Positions 36,335 through 48,640 of a stretch of DNA of 64,000 nt are shown in pieces. Origin of the DNA: Blastomyces gilchristii SLH14081 (taxonomy: Eukaryota; Ascomycota; Eurotiomycetes; Onygenales; Ajellomycetaceae); NCBI RefSeq assembly GCF_000003855.2, contig NW_003101670.1, positions 458,841 to 522,840 on the forward strand, read 5' to 3'. Positions within the stretch are counted from its first letter, which is position 1; each line of letters opens with the position of its first letter. The translations under genes were made by a program, and so were the position numbers. The notes under the pieces were generated by a model that saw only the letters and a program-made list of their open reading frames with translations, was not told the DNA's origin and did not search any database.

Positions 36335-39300
36335 ATGGAACCGCCTCGCGATCGAGAGCTTGTTTTGAAGGACCGGCACTCTTTCTCAGAGATGTCCAAC
36401 CGGCCAGCTATCCCAATGTACGTTATCATATATCGACATGTTTATTCCATTGTATATACCTCAAACTGAAGAAAGGAGCTAATTTCATTTCGTTTTGCGG
36501 AACCATAGGTGGGATAGTGCAGACCCAGAACGAGCTCCGCCTCCACTTCCCTTAAACCCAGGCCCGGGTAGTCCCACAACCCGGCCAAATGCTTCCGCAT
36601 CTATACAGGCAGTTGCCGCTGCATTATCAGAGAGAAGCAATGAAAATGTTCCAAGCTCTTACACAGTTAATCCCATGCCACTGAAGTCATCGCCAGAGAA
36701 GTCCCTGGTCAAAGGACAATTCCATAAGCGCATACAATCACTTCAGCCAGCAACGAACAGCCGCGAGCTTACAACATATACAGAACGGCGCTCCCCTGAT
36801 CGAAACCCCAGGGCAAGTCCATTTGATGCTGACGGGGGACGAACGCGAGAGAAAAGCCCCACTCGAGTAAAGACACCCACTTCCGCCGGGAAGGACCCTT
36901 CCAATTTTCGAGCGTCCAGCCGTTATCTCTCTAAACCTATCCTTGGAGAGAACACTCCCCCTTCTGCTACAATGCTTGCCTTGCAGAATATGCATCTCCC
37001 AATTGAGATAGAATCTCCTACCAGGGGCGCTAGCAACAACACTTCACCGCAACAGCCTCAAGATTTGGGTTCATTATCTGCCCAAATTTCGAGTTTAACC
37101 TCTATCGCAACGGCCTTGCAGCAAGAAATGGCACAGTTGAGCAGGCGCAGTAAAGATAATGCCACCGATCTAGTCAGTCTCAAAGCTGCGACAAATGCGC
37201 GGGATGAAGATATACGCCGAAGCCTCAAGGACCTGGCAACAAACCTAACTGGCAAGTTACTGGAGAACGAGACTTCCAGGTCTACCGCCTCATACATCCA
37301 TTCCGGTTCGAGCGGATTTATGCTTGATAGCAAGGCCCATGATGCGACGTCTCCCTGCTCGAGGAAAAGCTACACAATCCCTCGGATGCAAAGCCCTAGT
37401 AGCTTCGCAGCCGCTATAGAAAGGGAGTTAGCTGCCTCCCCTTCTATTTCGACGGATGGCTCTGCAAGCATCGCTTTGCTGGAGAAGGTCTTGCGCGAGA
37501 TGGCCACAAAAGAGGGTCAGGAGAAGTTGCTAAAGCTGATGGACGAAGTAAAATCTAGACCCAGCGGAGGCCAGAATTCTGACAACGCCATGTCCCAAAT
37601 GCTAGAAGAGATCCTCAATCTAGTCAAACAAAACTCCAACAACCACGCTCTTGTCCGTGCAAGGCATGTTCCTGACAGTCAAAATTCCCCATCCCTGGAG
37701 CTTGGTTATGAAACACCACGGTCAGGGCCGTTGAGCCGTAACGCAGAGACAGAGACCCCTATCCAAAACCAAAACCAGAGCTTGGAAAATGGCTCCCCGA
37801 CCCAAGCCACTGATGCTCTTTCCGAAGAGATCCTGACCATCCTGAAAAAGGTCAAAAGCAGTGTTGCCGACGGTGGTGGTTTGACCAACGAGGTCAAGGC
37901 GCTCGTACGAGAACTACGTGGCGAGGTTTTGGGGATGGGAAGGGAGATCGCGCGGAAGTTAGAGGAAGCCGACGCGGGAAGGGCATCGGAGCAGGAAATA
38001 CCACCAGGTGCCAGGGCAGAGGAAGTCGCACACATTGTAAATGGTGCTCTAGCCGACCTGAGGGTACATATGGAACAGATTATAAGTGACACTCAACGCC
38101 AGTTATCTTCGAGAATACCTCGCGTGGTCGACGGCCAAGAAGTGTATATGGCTGTAAAGAAAGCGCTCGAAGACCACCCTCTACCGGAGCCTGCTCCTCC
38201 CCAGATAACCGGATCAGTCTTGGAACGGGAAGAAATCCTCGAAGCCGTCCGGGAGGCTTGGGAGACGTACAAACCTGAGATTGAACTTCAAAACTTTGGC
38301 CTTGAGAGGGATGAAATTTTAGAATGTTTGACTGAAGGCTTGAAAGCATACCAGCCCCCGAAAGAGCCAGCTGAGCCAGACATCACCTACAGCGAAGTTC
38401 TTGAAGCTGTCCAACAGGGTTTGGAAAACTTTACGCTGCCGCTTATGGAGCCTGATGGAGCCATAACACGGGAGGAAATAACCGCAACAATAAGAGATTG
38501 CTTGGAAAGTTTTGAGTGGCCAGTTCCCCCTGCCGTGCTGGATAGAGAAGCTGCTATCAACCGCGATGATGTCTTAAATGCTGTCAAAGAGGGATTAGCT
38601 ACGCGAGACAATTTTTCTAAAGAGATTGAATTCAACCGGGACGATATCACAGAAGCCGTAAAGGCCGGGATCGATGAGGTTTCTGGGCTGTTGCACAACA
38701 ACGTCAGCGATCAGTTCTTGGACCAGCTGCATTCCTTGCTAGGTGAGATGAAGGATGAATTTAAACAGTATTCTGCCACCAACGGAAGGGATACGGAACA
38801 GGTGCTGGATGCTATCAAGGACGGACTCGAGGCTCTTAGAGGCGAAATCGAATCCTATGTAGATCGTGCTTCAGATGTGACCGGGAAAGATGAGATTATC
38901 CATACTGTTAAGGATGGATTCCACTTGTTGCAATCGGACCTTGAAAAGTCCATTGCCGAAGCTGCTCGAGTATCTGATGGGGGCCATTCTAATACAGTCG
39001 AACTACTCGATGCGATGGAAAAAGAGTTTGAACATCTCCGGCAAACAATGAGCAACCTGCTGATTCGAAACAGCGTTTCAAGTGAGAAGGACGAAATTCT
39101 GGACGCTATTCGCGACATTGCAGAAGGTGATAGGTCAAAGGATAACGGCTCAGAAATTTCCCAAATGGTTAAAGAGGAGTTTGAGCATCTGCGCGAAACC
39201 TTGACTCTCATGATTATGAAGCCGAATTCTTCCCTTGAAAGGGATGAGCTGGTGTCCATTCTCCGGGAGAGCTTTGAGGCAATTCAGGACGAGAATAGCA

Positions 39301-42300
39301 GGAGGAAAGACGGAAATGAGAGCGTTATTTCCAACACTGGGGAACTCCTTGACGCCTTCCACGACGGAATTGATATCCTCCGCTCAGATTTGGAAAAGAT
39401 TATGAATAGACCAGCGGATACCAGTGAGGAGTTTCTCGATTCGCTAAGAGATGGCTTAGCTGGCGTTAGGGCTGAAATTGAACAGCTCCGCCATGACCAG
39501 AAAGAAGCCGAAGAGACCCAGACCATACGCGGGCAAGAGGTTATGCTTGCGAGTGAATCCTCAATCGGAAGTGATATTGAAAGTTTGAAAGTTCTCGTTA
39601 CGCAGCTCCAGATCAAAGTCGAAGCGATTGAACCTCGGCCAGCGGACTCGGAAAATGAAGCCAACATTGTGAAAAAAGATGACCTCATCGATGTCCTTAA
39701 CTCGATTAAAGAAGTACAAGAACTTGTGGTTGAAGTTGCCAGTCGTGAACCGCCCGCCGCCGTGGTGGACGAAAATGCCGCTAAAAAGGAAGATACTGAC
39801 GCAATCGAAACTCTGCTCGTAAACATGAAAGCGAAGGTCGACGAACTGGCAGAGACAGGTGGCTCGCATGGGATGACGACAGAGCGAGCAGATGCGTTGG
39901 AAGCACTCACAAAGGAGACCAAGGACATCTTGGATGGTTTCGCTGCTCACGTGGAGACACACGGTGCGTCGAAATCAGAACTGGAGAATCTTGAAACCAT
40001 CGTAAAGGATATCTGGGTTGCTGTGGAAGAGATGAAAACGAACTCTGCGCCGCCTGAAGACGCCTCCGAGAAGGTCCTCAAAGAGGATGTCCGCACCCTG
40101 GAGGCTATGCTACTTGGAATCAAATCCCAACTTGAGGACTTTGTTCTTCCAGATATAGAAACTCTTCCGACAAAAGACGACATTGGTGCCGTTTACCACA
40201 TGGTAACTGAGTTCAAGGAAAAGGTGGAGGTGGAAAACGACCTCACGGCTCAGGCGTTTGAGTCCCGAAAGATCGAACACGGTGGACTGGCGGAAAAAAT
40301 TGACGAAGCTAAGCAGCTAATCATTGACTTGAAAGATGAACTCAAGAGCAAACTTACTAATAGCGAGGAAGGACTTGTCGACATGAAGACAATTCTGGAG
40401 GCATTAAGTGATTCGTCAGAGTCATTCGCTACCGCTGAAAGCCTCAAGGAACTTAGTGACCTCATCACTCGCGAATTCGACCGCTCCCATGGTGATCGCG
40501 AGGCTGAGAAGATGGAAACGGCTGAAAGAGAGACTGCTATGTCGACGAAACAAGAAGAAGCCCGCGCAGCCATCGTATTGGACCTTGGGACGAAAATCGA
40601 CGAGAAGTTTTCCGAACTTTTGTCTAAGTATGAGGACGCACAGATGCTGGTGGATTCGAAATTCACGGCTATCGAGGAGCGAGATGTCCAAAGTCTGGAT
40701 ACCTTGACAAGCACCAAAAACATCGCGGAAGATCTCAAGCTCGTTATCGGTGGTATGGGAGATAGCGTAACCCAGGCTTGTGAGAGGATGAGCGACGATG
40801 CAAAGACCTTTTTCGATCGTGTCGATCAATCCTTCTCGAAGGTGGATGACCTCCGCGCCGACGTCCAGTCGCAGCACGACCATCTCAAAGGAGAGTTTGC
40901 ACGGGCGCTTGAAGCAACAGATCGACTGGAAAGTCAACTCGCGAACTCACATCCTGAAATCCTTAGCACTATCAATGATATATTGTCCATTGTCGGCCAA
41001 CACTATGAACACTCGCAGAAGACTAGCGAGGAACTTAAATTAAATGTCTCAGCAATCCCATCAGCCATTCCTCCTTTATTACCAGCTCTTCCCCCACCAC
41101 CTCCTCCACCAGAACCTCGGGAGATTGTCGTGCCCGAAAAGTACGACGACACAGAATTGCAGGGCAAATTAAATTCTCTCCTTGACCATGCCTCTAGTGA
41201 TAAATCGATGTCCCAGATTGAAAAGCTTGACAAAATCCAAGATCAGATTACGTCTGCGGCCAATGAGCTGCGTGAAATGATGCTGGCCCAATCAGCCTTG
41301 TTGATCCAAGATTGCGAGAGAAAGAATAAGGAGGCTGAAGAAGTGGCCATCGCACTCGAGAAGAGGCTGGCACAGAAAGAGAGGGTAGAGGCAGATGTTG
41401 TCGAGCTGAATGAAGAAAAGGAGTCCCTTTTCCTTATGGTCCAGGCACTGAAAGAAGAGAAGGAAATGCTTGGTAAACAGAACATGAAGCTCCATAAAGA
41501 GGTGGCAGGGCTGGAAACTGCGTTGCGCATCCGGAGAGAAGAGATGCAGCTCATGGAGGAGCGCGCAGAGGGATTGGAACGGAGAATTGTCGAAGGTGTT
41601 CTTGATCATGCCAGAAGCCTCCTCATCAGTCGACCTGGTAGCACTCAAGCTATGAATCTGAAGCGCGTTCCCAGCTCAGCCAGCACCGTGACGCGCGGAA
41701 GTGTTGCAAGCGCCACAAATCCGAGTAGCGTTCTCACCAGTGGCGTCGGCATGGCTCTCAAGCGGCGACGGAACCCTTTGAAAACAAACGCGGGATCCAC
41801 AGCGCCATCGAACACAAAGCAGGAGAGAAGAATTCTCAGCCTCAGCAACGTCACTGGCAATCAAAAGTCAATGGATCGGCAAATGCTCCCTGCGGCAAGG
41901 GGTCGATTAACCAACCTGAAGCGAAGTCATTCAGTCAAGTCAAGCTATCCCATACGTAAACCTTCGTGGGATAGTCGAGGCTTCACCGCCAACAAAGAAA
42001 ATGAAGTGGTCAAGGAGGAAGACGAGGAATGTGGCGATGATGAAAGCGATACTGGAACAGAAAGGAGAACTAGCTACACTGGAACTTGCACGGATAGCAT
42101 GTCCTATGCGACTGGTAGTACACTCTCAACTACAGATCGCCAGTCGAGTTACAGCAGCTCCACCAACGGTTTGGTGGCTGCAGAGCCGGGAACTTGGGTT
42201 GAAGAGAGTGAAAGTGGAAGCGAAGACGACCAAAGCCTAGGTGAAGACGGTGATGGCCTCCGAGGGTTAGGCACCAAGAGCGTCGCAAGCACAGAACCTC

Positions 42301-42461
42301 TAGAATCGCAACCCCGTGACGATGAAAGTTCCGTGGACCCCGGTGGCATGGTAGTCTATGCACAGGCTAGTGACAGTGGCCTGGGAACGGATTTGCCTAG
42401 TGTGGTCAACGAAAAGGAGTTTGAGTTTCGCCAGGAATCGATTTATGGCGAGTGTGATTGA
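36335..42461 (+). CDS. Very large coiled-coil protein with tandem helical repeats, about 2011 aa
   Basis: Two exons, 36335-36417 and 36509-42461. The intron 36418-36508 (donor GTACGT) restores ...NRPAIP-M-WDSADPERAPPPL. An in-frame ATG at 36320 would add five residues. An N-terminal disordered Pro/Ser-rich part (residues 1-220) precedes long helical stretches. Roughly residues 600-1020 hold at least a dozen degenerate repeats of the form (R/K)(D/E)E(I/L)L-x-A(V/I)-(K/R)-(E/D)-G(L/F)-x2-L. A proline run (PPPPPPEP, about 41090-41115) and a classical coiled coil (about residues 1615-1735) follow, then a basic and an acidic tail. There are no membrane segments and no ATPase motifs, so the chromosome-segregation-ATPase naming often given to such proteins is not supported. 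A structural or cytoskeletal scaffold role is inference only. Confidence 0.85.
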
Positions 42462-42839
42462 TAGGCAAAACATAAGTATTTTGCCCATCCTCTCTTTTAT
42501 TTAACGGTTATTATGGCGTTTTCTTTTCTTGTTCTTCCTTTTGTCTGAATCTCTCTTTTTCAAGCTTTTTCTTTTTCTTTCTCTTTTGGGTTTTGCAAGT
42601 CTGATAGCGTTCAGTTACGTGGAAATTGTGGATATGAACGTCGCCTACCTACAGGTGACTATGTTTTGTGACGAATTGATGGACAATTAACAAATGGTGG
42701 GAGTTTTCTTTTGCCTTGGGTTTCATTTTCTTGCTTTTATTTTCCCTCTTCCCCTGCTTTCCCCTGTTTTTCGGTTGACATGTTTCATTCCCTAGCGTAG
42801 ACGATTATTACTAGTTTTAGGACGACATTCTGATTGTTG

Positions 42840-43244
42840 TTACATAAGCATGCGAACTAGGTTAGGTATGTATTCAGGTTTTTTTTGATACTTCATCAAC
42901 CGTATAACATAATCTCTGCCCACACTTTGCATAACAACTTTGGAAATAGCATTCCCAAGTCCAAAGTTGTAGCTTTCTGTGGATTTAACTGGTAGTTCAA
43001 TCAAGGTTTTCGGGAAATCATGTGATTCAGAGTAAGCTAACCTAAATAATCCTAGCGGGGTGTCCAACGTGCTAATAATGTCTTCCCCAACATTCTGGAT
43101 GTCTTGGCAGGCTGTCAGCTGTTTTGGGTAAAGCGCACGCGGCCGAGGCGTGGCGGTAAAGATACGCTGACTTGCCGGAACACGAGACTGGTATGGTATA
43201 CCAATAATGCCGAACATCAGCCATTGACCATCAGACACCGGCAT
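42840..43244 (-). CDS. Possible 134-aa ORF, unrecognised
   Basis: Uninterrupted minus-strand frame with reasonably protein-like composition in its C-terminal two thirds (QDIQNVGEDIISTLDTPLGL and SYNFGLGNAISKVVMQSVGR). It lies between the coiled-coil gene's 3' end and the TLC gene's 5' region, on the opposite strand. No motif is recognised and no introns are seen. It could be a small gene, part of a decayed one or chance. Confidence 0.3.
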   Translation of the reverse strand: MPVSDGQWLMFGIIGIPYQSRVPASQRIFTATPRPRALYPKQLTACQDIQNVGEDIISTLDTPLGLFRLAYSESHDFPKTLIELPVKSTESYNFGLGNAISKVVMQSVGRDYVIRLMKYQKKPEYIPNLVRMLM

Positions 43245-43476
43245 CAGACCTCAGCCTCCACACGACCAGGCAGCATGCCTTGAATTTAACTGTGCTCTTT
43301 TCTGTCTCTGTCCGTTCTGCCTCGATGGATATCTAATATTGTCCTTCCTTTGAACAGGAGATTACCACCTCACGGCTGCCTCCCAACAGGTGCTTCACCC
43401 GCACGTCCTACTGCCTATACGAGACAACAAAGGGGGAGAACGAGTGTATGTGTAGGAGAAATCAAAGCAGGCCACC

Positions 43477-44757
43477 ATGCTGGATCCTATCCCACCACCA
43501 CCACAATGGTTGCAAGATGCCTTCCGGCCTGTTGCAGAGAAGTTGGGCCTCCATGCCATGACCCTTCACATCCATGAGGTCATCTTCTTTTTCGTCTTCT
43601 ACCAGCTCATCCAGTCTGTGGTGTCACCCATTCTCTCGAACGCCCTGTTCCCCAAATTCTACCCTCACTTCAACCGTCGAACGAAGCTGAACTGGGATGT
43701 TCATGTCGTCTCTCTCATACAAAGCTCTCTTATTAACGCTGTCGCACTTTGGGTTATGTATGCCGACAAGGAGCGCCAGGCGATGACCGCGTCTGAGAGG
43801 GTTTGGGGCTATTCTGGTACTTGCGGTCTGATACAGGCTATGGCAGTGGGGTATTTTATTTGGGATCTAATTGTTAGCACGCGGTATATTGGTGTGTTTG
43901 GTATTGGGCTTTGGTTTCATGCCGTCAGTGCGTTGTGGGTGTATAGCTTGGGATTCGTAAGTTGGCTTCTTTCTTCTATAGGTCCCCGAGCTTCGAGATG
44001 CCAATTGTTCTGGTTGGGTACCTCATAATTCGATAGCCCGATCCCTTCGTATTAATGCTATTTTCAACTAATCACTGTCACTTCGTTTCTTCATATTTAG
44101 CGGCCTTTCGTAAACTACTACGCACCAACCTTCATCCTTTATGAGCTCTCTAGCCCATTCCTCAATTTCCACTGGTTTTTCGACAAAGTCAACATGACAG
44201 GCAGTAAGGCGCAATGGTACAATGGGATGGCATTGCTGTCGGTTTTCTTCTGCTGTCGCCTTGCCTGGGGCACATGGCAGTCCTTCCGGGTCTTCGTCGA
44301 CATCTTCACAGTTTATTCACAAGCCCGTGGTAACTCTACCTGGAACCCACCGGATGGACATGTATCAGCAGGTGCAGAAGTTTCCAAATTCGCAGATACG
44401 ACAATGGCTTATGGCATCCCCCTCTGGCTTGTTATAACATACCTTAGCAGCAACCTCACCCTCAACTCCTTAAATTTCTTCTGGTTCGGGAAAATGATTG
44501 AGACTGTCATGAAGCGATTTAGGGTACCTGCGCCCGGCGCTGAGACAAAGGTGAAAGCGGAGGAACAAATTGCCAAGATCAAGAGGGAAATCTCAGATAA
44601 CAGTGACGCCGTGCTGGAAGCGGCTGCGAAGCTTGAAGAACAAGAGAGACTCTTCAACAATGGAGGTATGCTTGAGTATTCCGATGGGGAGAAGATGACA
44701 GTACGAGCCTCAACTGCGACTGCACCTGCTCCTTCGGCCAGGAGGCGGAAAGCATAG
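43477..44757 (+). CDS. TLC-domain (TRAM/LAG1/CLN8) integral membrane protein
   Basis: Encodes 378 aa in two exons, 43477-43956 and 44101-44757, with intron 43957-44100 (donor GTAAGT, acceptor TTTAG). Five to seven hydrophobic segments are spread over residues ~30-310. The TLC pattern is visible in YQLIQSVVSP...PKFYPHFNRRTKLNWDVHVVS near the start, then YFIWDLIVSTRY, GIGLWFHAVSALWVYSLGF, RPFVNYYAPTFILYELSSPF and FLNFHWFFDK. It resembles TMEM56/CLN8-like ER proteins rather than ceramide synthases, since no Lag1p motif with the double His is evident. The C-terminal ~70 residues are a soluble charged helix (AEEQIAKIKREISDNSDAVL). A lipid-related ER function is inference from the family. Confidence 0.85.
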
Positions 44758-45586
44758 ACTGGTTTCTCAAGCATACCCATCTCTAAAACAGAGATTTATT
44801 CACGCCCGCCCGCCTCCACCCGTTTTCTTTTAGCTCACTCGTTCCTCTCACTTTTGGCCTACCTACGGTAGCTACCAGTCATACTGATGCTGCTATATTC
44901 TACTGATGTTCCTGTTATTTTCTTTTATAATGAATGAGGCCCACCACCCAGTTTCACATAGATTCTTTTTTCCCATTCGCGTTCAAACTTGTGCCTCTTT
45001 CCCCTTTCGTTCCGGAGCATGAATGAACCAAGGTGGTACAGTTATGGAAAGACTAGTTCTCATGACTTTATTTGTCTTTGATTACTCATTTTTAGTATAT
45101 GTCCATGCTTACGGGTTATCCATTTCAGCTTTGGTCCAAGCGAGTATCTCTCTATTTATTTATCTCTTTTTCTTTCTTTCTTTCTTTGTCTATACCAGAT
45201 TTCTATCTAACCAAGTTGATCCCTACTATCATTACACTGCGGAGTATTTTAATTAGAATCAGTTGCATTAAGATATACACCTACGAATATTTGAAGCTGT
45301 AAATGGCATATCAGTACTCGTACCAACAGTTTCAGGAGAAAATGAATGAAGTCTTCACTTCCTTATAAGCGACTCATAGGTAAGTATACAGCTAAAAGCT
45401 ACATAGGATAGGGGAATAAAAGAACTTGGTACAAGTTTAAACCAGCTTCCTCCCAGAAAGCCAACGAGCGCCTCACAGTCACAAGCATGGAAAAATGAGA
45501 TTAGAACTATGTGTAAGCCTCAAACTCCCACCCCGACAATGCATCATGAAAAATAGTCGCTAGCGAAAGGCCGATATCAAAGAACT
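44758..45586. other. Convergent intergenic region
   Basis: Spacer between the convergent TLC and PHD-finger genes. T-rich, with a CTTT-rich run (45165-45188). No gene seen. Confidence 0.6.
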
Positions 45587-47425
45587 TTACGCAGCACCAC
45601 TGACAACCACCGGTAAGCCACTTGCTCCTAGCATCCTTGCCTTCGCCGGACCATGGAAGGAGTGACTGAAGGTAGTGCATGCGGGATCTTCAAGGAGCAT
45701 GTCCAGATCCTCTGAATCGGGGGGTAGGCGGAAACCATTGCCAGCCTTAGGGTATAACCGGTGATCTTCTATGTAGATATATTCTTCGTCGTCGTCGTCG
45801 TCGCTGGATAGGTCGTTGTTCTTTGAGGGTAAGAAAGTTTCCTCTGTGATGGAGGGGAGATCAGTGATGGTAGGTTGTACGTATTGGTGGCCCGCGACGG
45901 TTGATTGAGGGGTTGTTAGGGAATTTTGGGTAGCGAGTGTTGAAACCGAGGTGGTGGACCTGCCGGATACCAGTGGTGGTTTTTCACTCATGCTCGACTG
46001 TATTGTTGGTACTTGTGCGGTTGGTTGGAGTAAGGTAGATGATGGTAAGTCTGGGAGGTTTTCAGGGAAGATGGGTAACTCAGGCGTAGAGTTGGAAATA
46101 TCTAGGAGAATGTTAACGAGGTGAGAGTGGGAAAGACTGCATAAATATCCTCGTTTCTGTTCTAGGGAGAACTGTGCACCACCAACTTTGGTCTCTGAAG
46201 GTAGAGTAGGTAGATAATTGGAAGTATCTATCCTATTGATAGAGGCTTGTTGGGCGTTGGACGTGGCCGACATCTCGTCTGACGAAGCGTCAGCAGGAGG
46301 CCGACACTCTTTGCAGAACCACTTCAGCTCTTTCACGGTAATCACCTCCTTCTCAATCGGAGGGTCATGGCAAAACTGGTGCCAGGGGCGATTGCAGTCA
46401 TCGCAAAACACAATCACATTAGCAGCAGGGCTATGGCCTCTCTCGCAACGTTTGCATACTACATTCATTTCTTTGCCCTTGCGATAGACTCTCCTCCGCT
46501 TCCGTGCTGGTGACGAAGATGACACATCGGCGCCCGTGGGTGATCCTGATCCTGTAGCAGCTAGCGCGGGATAAAACACTGTTGGTCGATGAATTTGCCG
46601 ACCTGACTTGGTTTGTGTAGTGACCGAGGCAGCTTCATCGCAAGACTCATCGAAGCTAGAATCACCAGCTCTAATTACCCCGTCGTCATCGTCCATACTA
46701 TTGTTCCTCCCCGTTCTGCGCCTTTTGGATCCCTTCTGGCCACTTTTGCGACGACGTATTGTTGTCGTCGTCGTCCTCTGCGGTTTCGATCCGGATGTTG
46801 GAGTGGCAAAGGGGGTACCAGGACGTGGAGCAATTTTCCGCAGGTGCGTACTTTTGGCACCAGCTGGATTGGACGCTGTTGGGGTAACATTGTCGTTAGA
46901 TTTTCGGGAATTGTGAATACCAATCTGGCTTGGTGTAGCAGGTGGTTGGGGTTGCTGTTGAAACATGATATCCGTAGAAGACAATGTCTCATTCGGCTGA
47001 TCTGAGTCGGATTGGAGCATCCATCCATCTTTTGCACATTCCTTCTCATCATTTTCACCGTTTTCTAGAGGTTTAGAAACAACCAGCCCAGCGCTCAATC
47101 CACTGGGGATGGAACATGTAGTCTCCCCGACGCTATTGATGCTGTTCATAACGGTGCTGGCGCTGTCGCTCGCACGGATTTGTGGATTTGTCCAACTACT
47201 ATTTGCACGGGCTAAAAGCTCCGCAGTTGCAGCGGAAAGTTTGGGGATGCCGGGAGAATCTCCTACAGAAGAATCTGGCGTGCCAAATGCCTCAGAAGAA
47301 ACCTGAGAAGCAGTCGTGGAAATTGATACAGGTGTAGATGTGGACGCTCCGATTCCCTGAAGCGAAGGTAGATCTGGTTGAGGGTGGACGGACGGAATGG
47401 GCTGGGATTGGTCCGGCGACGCCAT
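45587..47425 (-). CDS. PHD-finger protein, 612 aa
   Basis: Single exon. Start chosen at MASPDQSQPIPSVHPQPDLP (47425); an in-frame ATG at 47491 would add 22 residues that look like untranslated DNA. A disordered Ser/Thr/Pro-rich N-terminal half carries a basic nuclear signal (RRRKSGQKGSKRRRTGR). The PHD zinc finger lies at about residues 322-376, with the C4HC3 ligands visible in CKRC...CDDC...WHQFCH...CKEC. The C-terminal half contains an acidic tract (SSDDDDDEEYIYIEDHRLYP) followed by a conserved-looking end (FSHSFHGPAKARMLGASGLP). PHD fingers read histone H3 tail modifications, so a nuclear chromatin role is likely. The specific complex is not identifiable. Confidence 0.85.
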   Translation of the reverse strand: MASPDQSQPIPSVHPQPDLPSLQGIGASTSTPVSISTTASQVSSEAFGTPDSSVGDSPGIPKLSAATAELLARANSSWTNPQIRASDSASTVMNSINSVGETTCSIPSGLSAGLVVSKPLENGENDEKECAKDGWMLQSDSDQPNETLSSTDIMFQQQPQPPATPSQIGIHNSRKSNDNVTPTASNPAGAKSTHLRKIAPRPGTPFATPTSGSKPQRTTTTTIRRRKSGQKGSKRRRTGRNNSMDDDDGVIRAGDSSFDESCDEAASVTTQTKSGRQIHRPTVFYPALAATGSGSPTGADVSSSSPARKRRRVYRKGKEMNVVCKRCERGHSPAANVIVFCDDCNRPWHQFCHDPPIEKEVITVKELKWFCKECRPPADASSDEMSATSNAQQASINRIDTSNYLPTLPSETKVGGAQFSLEQKRGYLCSLSHSHLVNILLDISNSTPELPIFPENLPDLPSSTLLQPTAQVPTIQSSMSEKPPLVSGRSTTSVSTLATQNSLTTPQSTVAGHQYVQPTITDLPSITEETFLPSKNNDLSSDDDDDEEYIYIEDHRLYPKAGNGFRLPPDSEDLDMLLEDPACTTFSHSFHGPAKARMLGASGLPVVVSGAA

Positions 47426-47785
47426 GGCGATAATAGCAACATGAGAAGCTATACTGGATATGATCTTACTAATATATCTTGAAAAATGCAATGGAAGACT
47501 CTTTTCTACCTATAACTATATTATTCTCTCCTTTACAATTTGCAGATAGAGGGAATTTCGCATGTTGGTGATTACTACGCCTAGAACAAGAGCCAAGGAT
47601 GGGATGGCCACATCGGAGACTACACGTCAGCTGACCCCTCGCGTAGGTCAGCTGACCCCACACAAATCTTGTAGCGTCCGCCCCAGTGGCGTTGCCGTAG
47701 CGACCGCTCCGCCTACACGTGATCTCATATGTAATATATATATAGCTAGCTCTTCTCACATGAATACAACAGATTAACCATTCCA
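47426..47785. other. Promoter side of the PHD gene, last normal-composition DNA
   Basis: About 360 bp upstream of the PHD gene. It has ordinary base composition, including a repeated gtcagctgacccc motif at 47628-47657, and ends abruptly at the AT-rich block. No further gene seen. Confidence 0.55.
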
Positions 47786-48324
47786 CAGGTTATAGCCCAG
47801 ATAGCACATTTTTACAAAGAATTACATTATTTTTATTTTTAATTTTTATTCTTACTTTTGTTTAAAAACACCTGTGTAAGCATTGAATGTGTTCATCTTA
47901 AATAGAAGAATTCTTTTATTACATTTATATTACATATTTCAAGTATATCTGCTTAATTAGTAATTGAAATAGCAGAACTCTATAATATAATATAATACAT
48001 TTTTTTTTCAATTTCTCTATTCAACTCTTCTTTAACTAATGAGTGATTTGTCTACATTACAGAGTAATAGAAGAAGAACTTTATATTTATATTTTTATAC
48101 TTAGATATCTATTAATAAAGAATCAGAGAAAATAGATACTATATAATATATAAAAGTTACAGAAGAGATTATGAAGTTATCTGTAAATAGCAGAGTAAAT
48201 CATGAATTAGATAATAGTACTTCAAGCTTATAAGTAATATATATAGAAGTATGATATAGAAGTATTATATCTAGAATAAGTTTAAATAATATAATATTAA
48301 TAATATTTAATAATTTTATAGTAT

Positions 48325-48329
48325 TCTGT
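48325..48329. repeat. Target site duplication TCTGT, left of gypsy element
   Basis: Five-base direct repeat directly abutting the left LTR, identical to 53757-53761. Confidence 0.8.
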
Positions 48330-48640
48330 TGTAAGAGGTCTACACTGAATAGATTGGTATTATATTAATAGATCTTATTTAACAAAGATAAAAATGTTAG
48401 AGAAGAAAAGAAAGAGAAAAGTATGAGAAATCAGTGATTGAGATGAATATTTATACACATATGTGATGATGTACGCGGTGAAGCTTCAGAGTGGAAGAAT
48501 ATATGCATGTTTATAGTAGCTGAGAATTGGCAATTGAGAATGACTGAGAATCAGAGTGTATACATTTGAGAATGAAGTGATTGAAATCTGTGAAGTGTAA
48601 CAGAATAGTTTATATAATTGATTAAGTGCAGTCTGTCATA
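48330..48640. repeat. LTR (left copy, 3' LTR of the minus-strand gypsy element)
   Basis: Aligns along its whole length with 53448-53756. Differences are nearly all transitions, for example agaggTctac versus agaggCctac and caGTCTGTCATA versus caGCCCGCCACA. This copy is the more heavily mutated one. Confidence 0.85.

Noticed and set aside
36335..42461. SMC-type chromosome segregation ATPase
   Set aside because: No Walker A, Walker B or ABC signature is visible; only coiled coil and helical repeats support such a name.
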